This document shows positions 5,553-6,676 of a stretch of 6,676 nt of DNA, piece by piece. A program made the translations under genes and the position numbers. This DNA is from an uncultured Bacteroidales bacterium (GTDB lineage Bacteria > Bacteroidota > Bacteroidia > Bacteroidales > Bacteroidaceae): the NCBI GenBank assembly GCA_945871755.1, contig CAMBWV010000057.1, forward strand, positions 1 through 6,676, read 5' to 3'. The notes under the pieces were generated by a model that was not told where the DNA came from, did not search any database, and saw only the letters and a list, made by a program, of their open reading frames with translations. How positions within the stretch are numbered: the first letter of the stretch is position 1; every line of letters begins with the position of its first letter.

Positions 5553-6676
5553 TTATTTGATGAAGCATTTTTTGCCGTTGATGATGTAGAGGCCCTTATT
5601 GGCTTTCATCACGCGGCGGCCGCTGAGGTCGTAGATTTCCTGCTTATTCGTAGCAGCGGAAATATTGTTGATGTCGGTCGTTGCGCCATCAAAGTTAAAC
5701 GCCAGACCTTGCACGTTGCCACCTGCTAGGTAAATATATGCCTTATTGGCAGGAATCTGAGTGCCTGTCGGTTGATAGAATCCTACTTTGTTCGTATCAC
5801 CTGTTTTGCGGCCCAGTACGAGGTAGTTGCTCTGCTGGCCTCCGATATTTAGTCCTGTAGTCGTACCTGTCAGGCTGCCAAGTGCCAGTGTGCCAGCCTC
5901 ATCCGAAATAGAGATTTCAGCCGTAGGGGCTCCTGTTTCGCTGATAAGAACCACACCTACATTTGCAGGAATGATTTTATCACCGGCCTCTGTCATTTCC
6001 AAACTGTTGCCATTGATAGTGCCTGTATAAACTTTGACATTGTTGGAAGTAACCACCACGGGATAATCCACAAAGAAGGAAGCGTAGGATGGGCCTTCCA
6101 CTGGGTTGAGGGTGATGTTAGGTAGGTTAGTTTGGCTGACGGTGAATGTGCTACCATTGTCAGATCCTCCTGTCCAATATGCCATGCGGAAATCAGTAGT
6201 TTTATTATTTGCGTAGGTTTGCCAGCGACGATTCATCTTGTTGGCAGGAGTACCATGTTGGCTTATTGCAAATCCGTCTGAAATCGCAGTCTGATTTCCA
6301 CCTGTACGTTGTTCATGAATGTCCCAAGTTTCAGTGTATCCAGATTGGAGTGCATCTGCGCTAACATACGGGAAGGTGCTTTGTCCCTCACCGTCACTCA
6401 TTGTTGTGGAAGAAATCAAGCGACCATTAGTAAGGGCGCGGTTGTAAATCTTAAATCCGTCAAAAGGATTTCCCACAAAAGCCCACTGGTCGTTCTTGGC
6501 ATAAGTGAAGGTGTTGTCTCCCTGTTCAAGAGTAATATAATTGTTGTTAGAATTGTAGCGCACTACAGGGAGATTTCCATTATCCGCTTTTCCCAATGTC
6601 ATAAGATACCATTTCGCATCTCCTACTGTTGATGAATAATTAAAAGGTCCATTCCAAGTCACGTTGATTACCTTGG
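5553..6676 (-). CDS. Secreted surface protein with T9SS type A-like C-terminal tail, 5' end outside window
   Basis: About 373 C-terminal residues are visible; the frame runs off the window, so the true start and any catalytic domain are missing. Counting from the codon ending at 6662, a first module contains WAFVGNPFDGFKIYN (60-74), MNRR (143-146), YWTGG (162-166) and GSTFTV (170-175), a pattern I associate with non-catalytic, possibly carbohydrate-binding modules of Prevotella and Bacteroides secreted enzymes. A beta-rich module follows at about 190-325 (SYASFFVDYPVVV, KVYTGTINGN, IPANVGVVLI, VGFYQPTGTQIPANKAYIYL). The last 28 residues (EIYDLSGRRV at 342-351, GLYIINGKK at 357-365) match the short type A sorting tail that marks cargo of the type IX secretion system. 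The protein is therefore probably exported and surface-attached or released. Low G+C and Asn/Thr-rich sequence contrast with the plus-strand genes. Its enzymatic or binding role cannot be told from this part. Confidence 0.82.
   Translation of the reverse strand, partial: KVINVTWNGPFNYSSTVGDAKWYLMTLGKADNGNLPVVRYNSNNNYITLEQGDNTFTYAKNDQWAFVGNPFDGFKIYNRALTNGRLISSTTMSDGEGQSTFPYVSADALQSGYTETWDIHEQRTGGNQTAISDGFAISQHGTPANKMNRRWQTYANNKTTDFRMAYWTGGSDNGSTFTVSQTNLPNITLNPVEGPSYASFFVDYPVVVTSNNVKVYTGTINGNSLEMTEAGDKIIPANVGVVLISETGAPTAEISISDEAGTLALGSLTGTTTGLNIGGQQSNYLVLGRKTGDTNKVGFYQPTGTQIPANKAYIYLAGGNVQGLAFNFDGATTDINNISAATNKQEIYDLSGRRVMKANKGLYIINGKKCFIK

Noticed and set aside
5523..5555. Stop-codon readthrough joining the surface protein to the small gene
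   Set aside because: The small gene is in the same frame with only one TAA between, but the sorting tail ends canonically at that TAA and the in-frame arrangement has a one-in-three chance of occurring.

Overview
The window looks like a chromosomal segment of a Bacteroidales bacterium, most likely Prevotella or a close relative. Three things point there. A DUF4292-type lipoprotein is followed directly by an EnvC-like protein. Starts have no convincing Shine-Dalgarno sequence and lie in A-rich contexts. A minus-strand secreted protein ends in a tail typical of Prevotella/Bacteroides surface proteins. The genus is inferred from protein style, not proven.

Layout. Bases 1-128 are upstream sequence with a phased TCCTCT repeat. 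A plus-strand run of five genes follows: DUF4292 lipoprotein (129-998), EnvC-like coiled-coil/degenerate LytM protein (999-2429), quinolinate synthase nadA (2479-3453), a membrane-anchored alpha/beta hydrolase (3479-4435) and a MarC-family membrane protein (4502-5110). Gaps are 0, 49, 25 and 66 bases, so some or all may be co-transcribed; the first pair abuts stop-to-start. The first two genes concern the cell envelope, the third NAD synthesis, and the last two are envelope or membrane proteins of unknown substrate. I see no single pathway joining all five.

The plus-strand run ends at a strong hairpin (5162-5200) whose U-tract is better on the minus strand, as expected between converging units. 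Bases 5201-5345 are GC-rich with several small inverted repeats and no convincing gene. On the minus strand lie the 3' part of a large secreted protein (5553 to beyond 6676) and, 30 bases downstream of it, a 58-residue small gene (5346-5522). These two are much more AT-rich than the plus-strand genes.

I found no CRISPR array, tRNA, rRNA, transposase or recognisable defence system. The best leads are the small gene behind the surface protein and the GC-rich intergenic block that may be a repeated element. The rest is ordinary core genome for this group.
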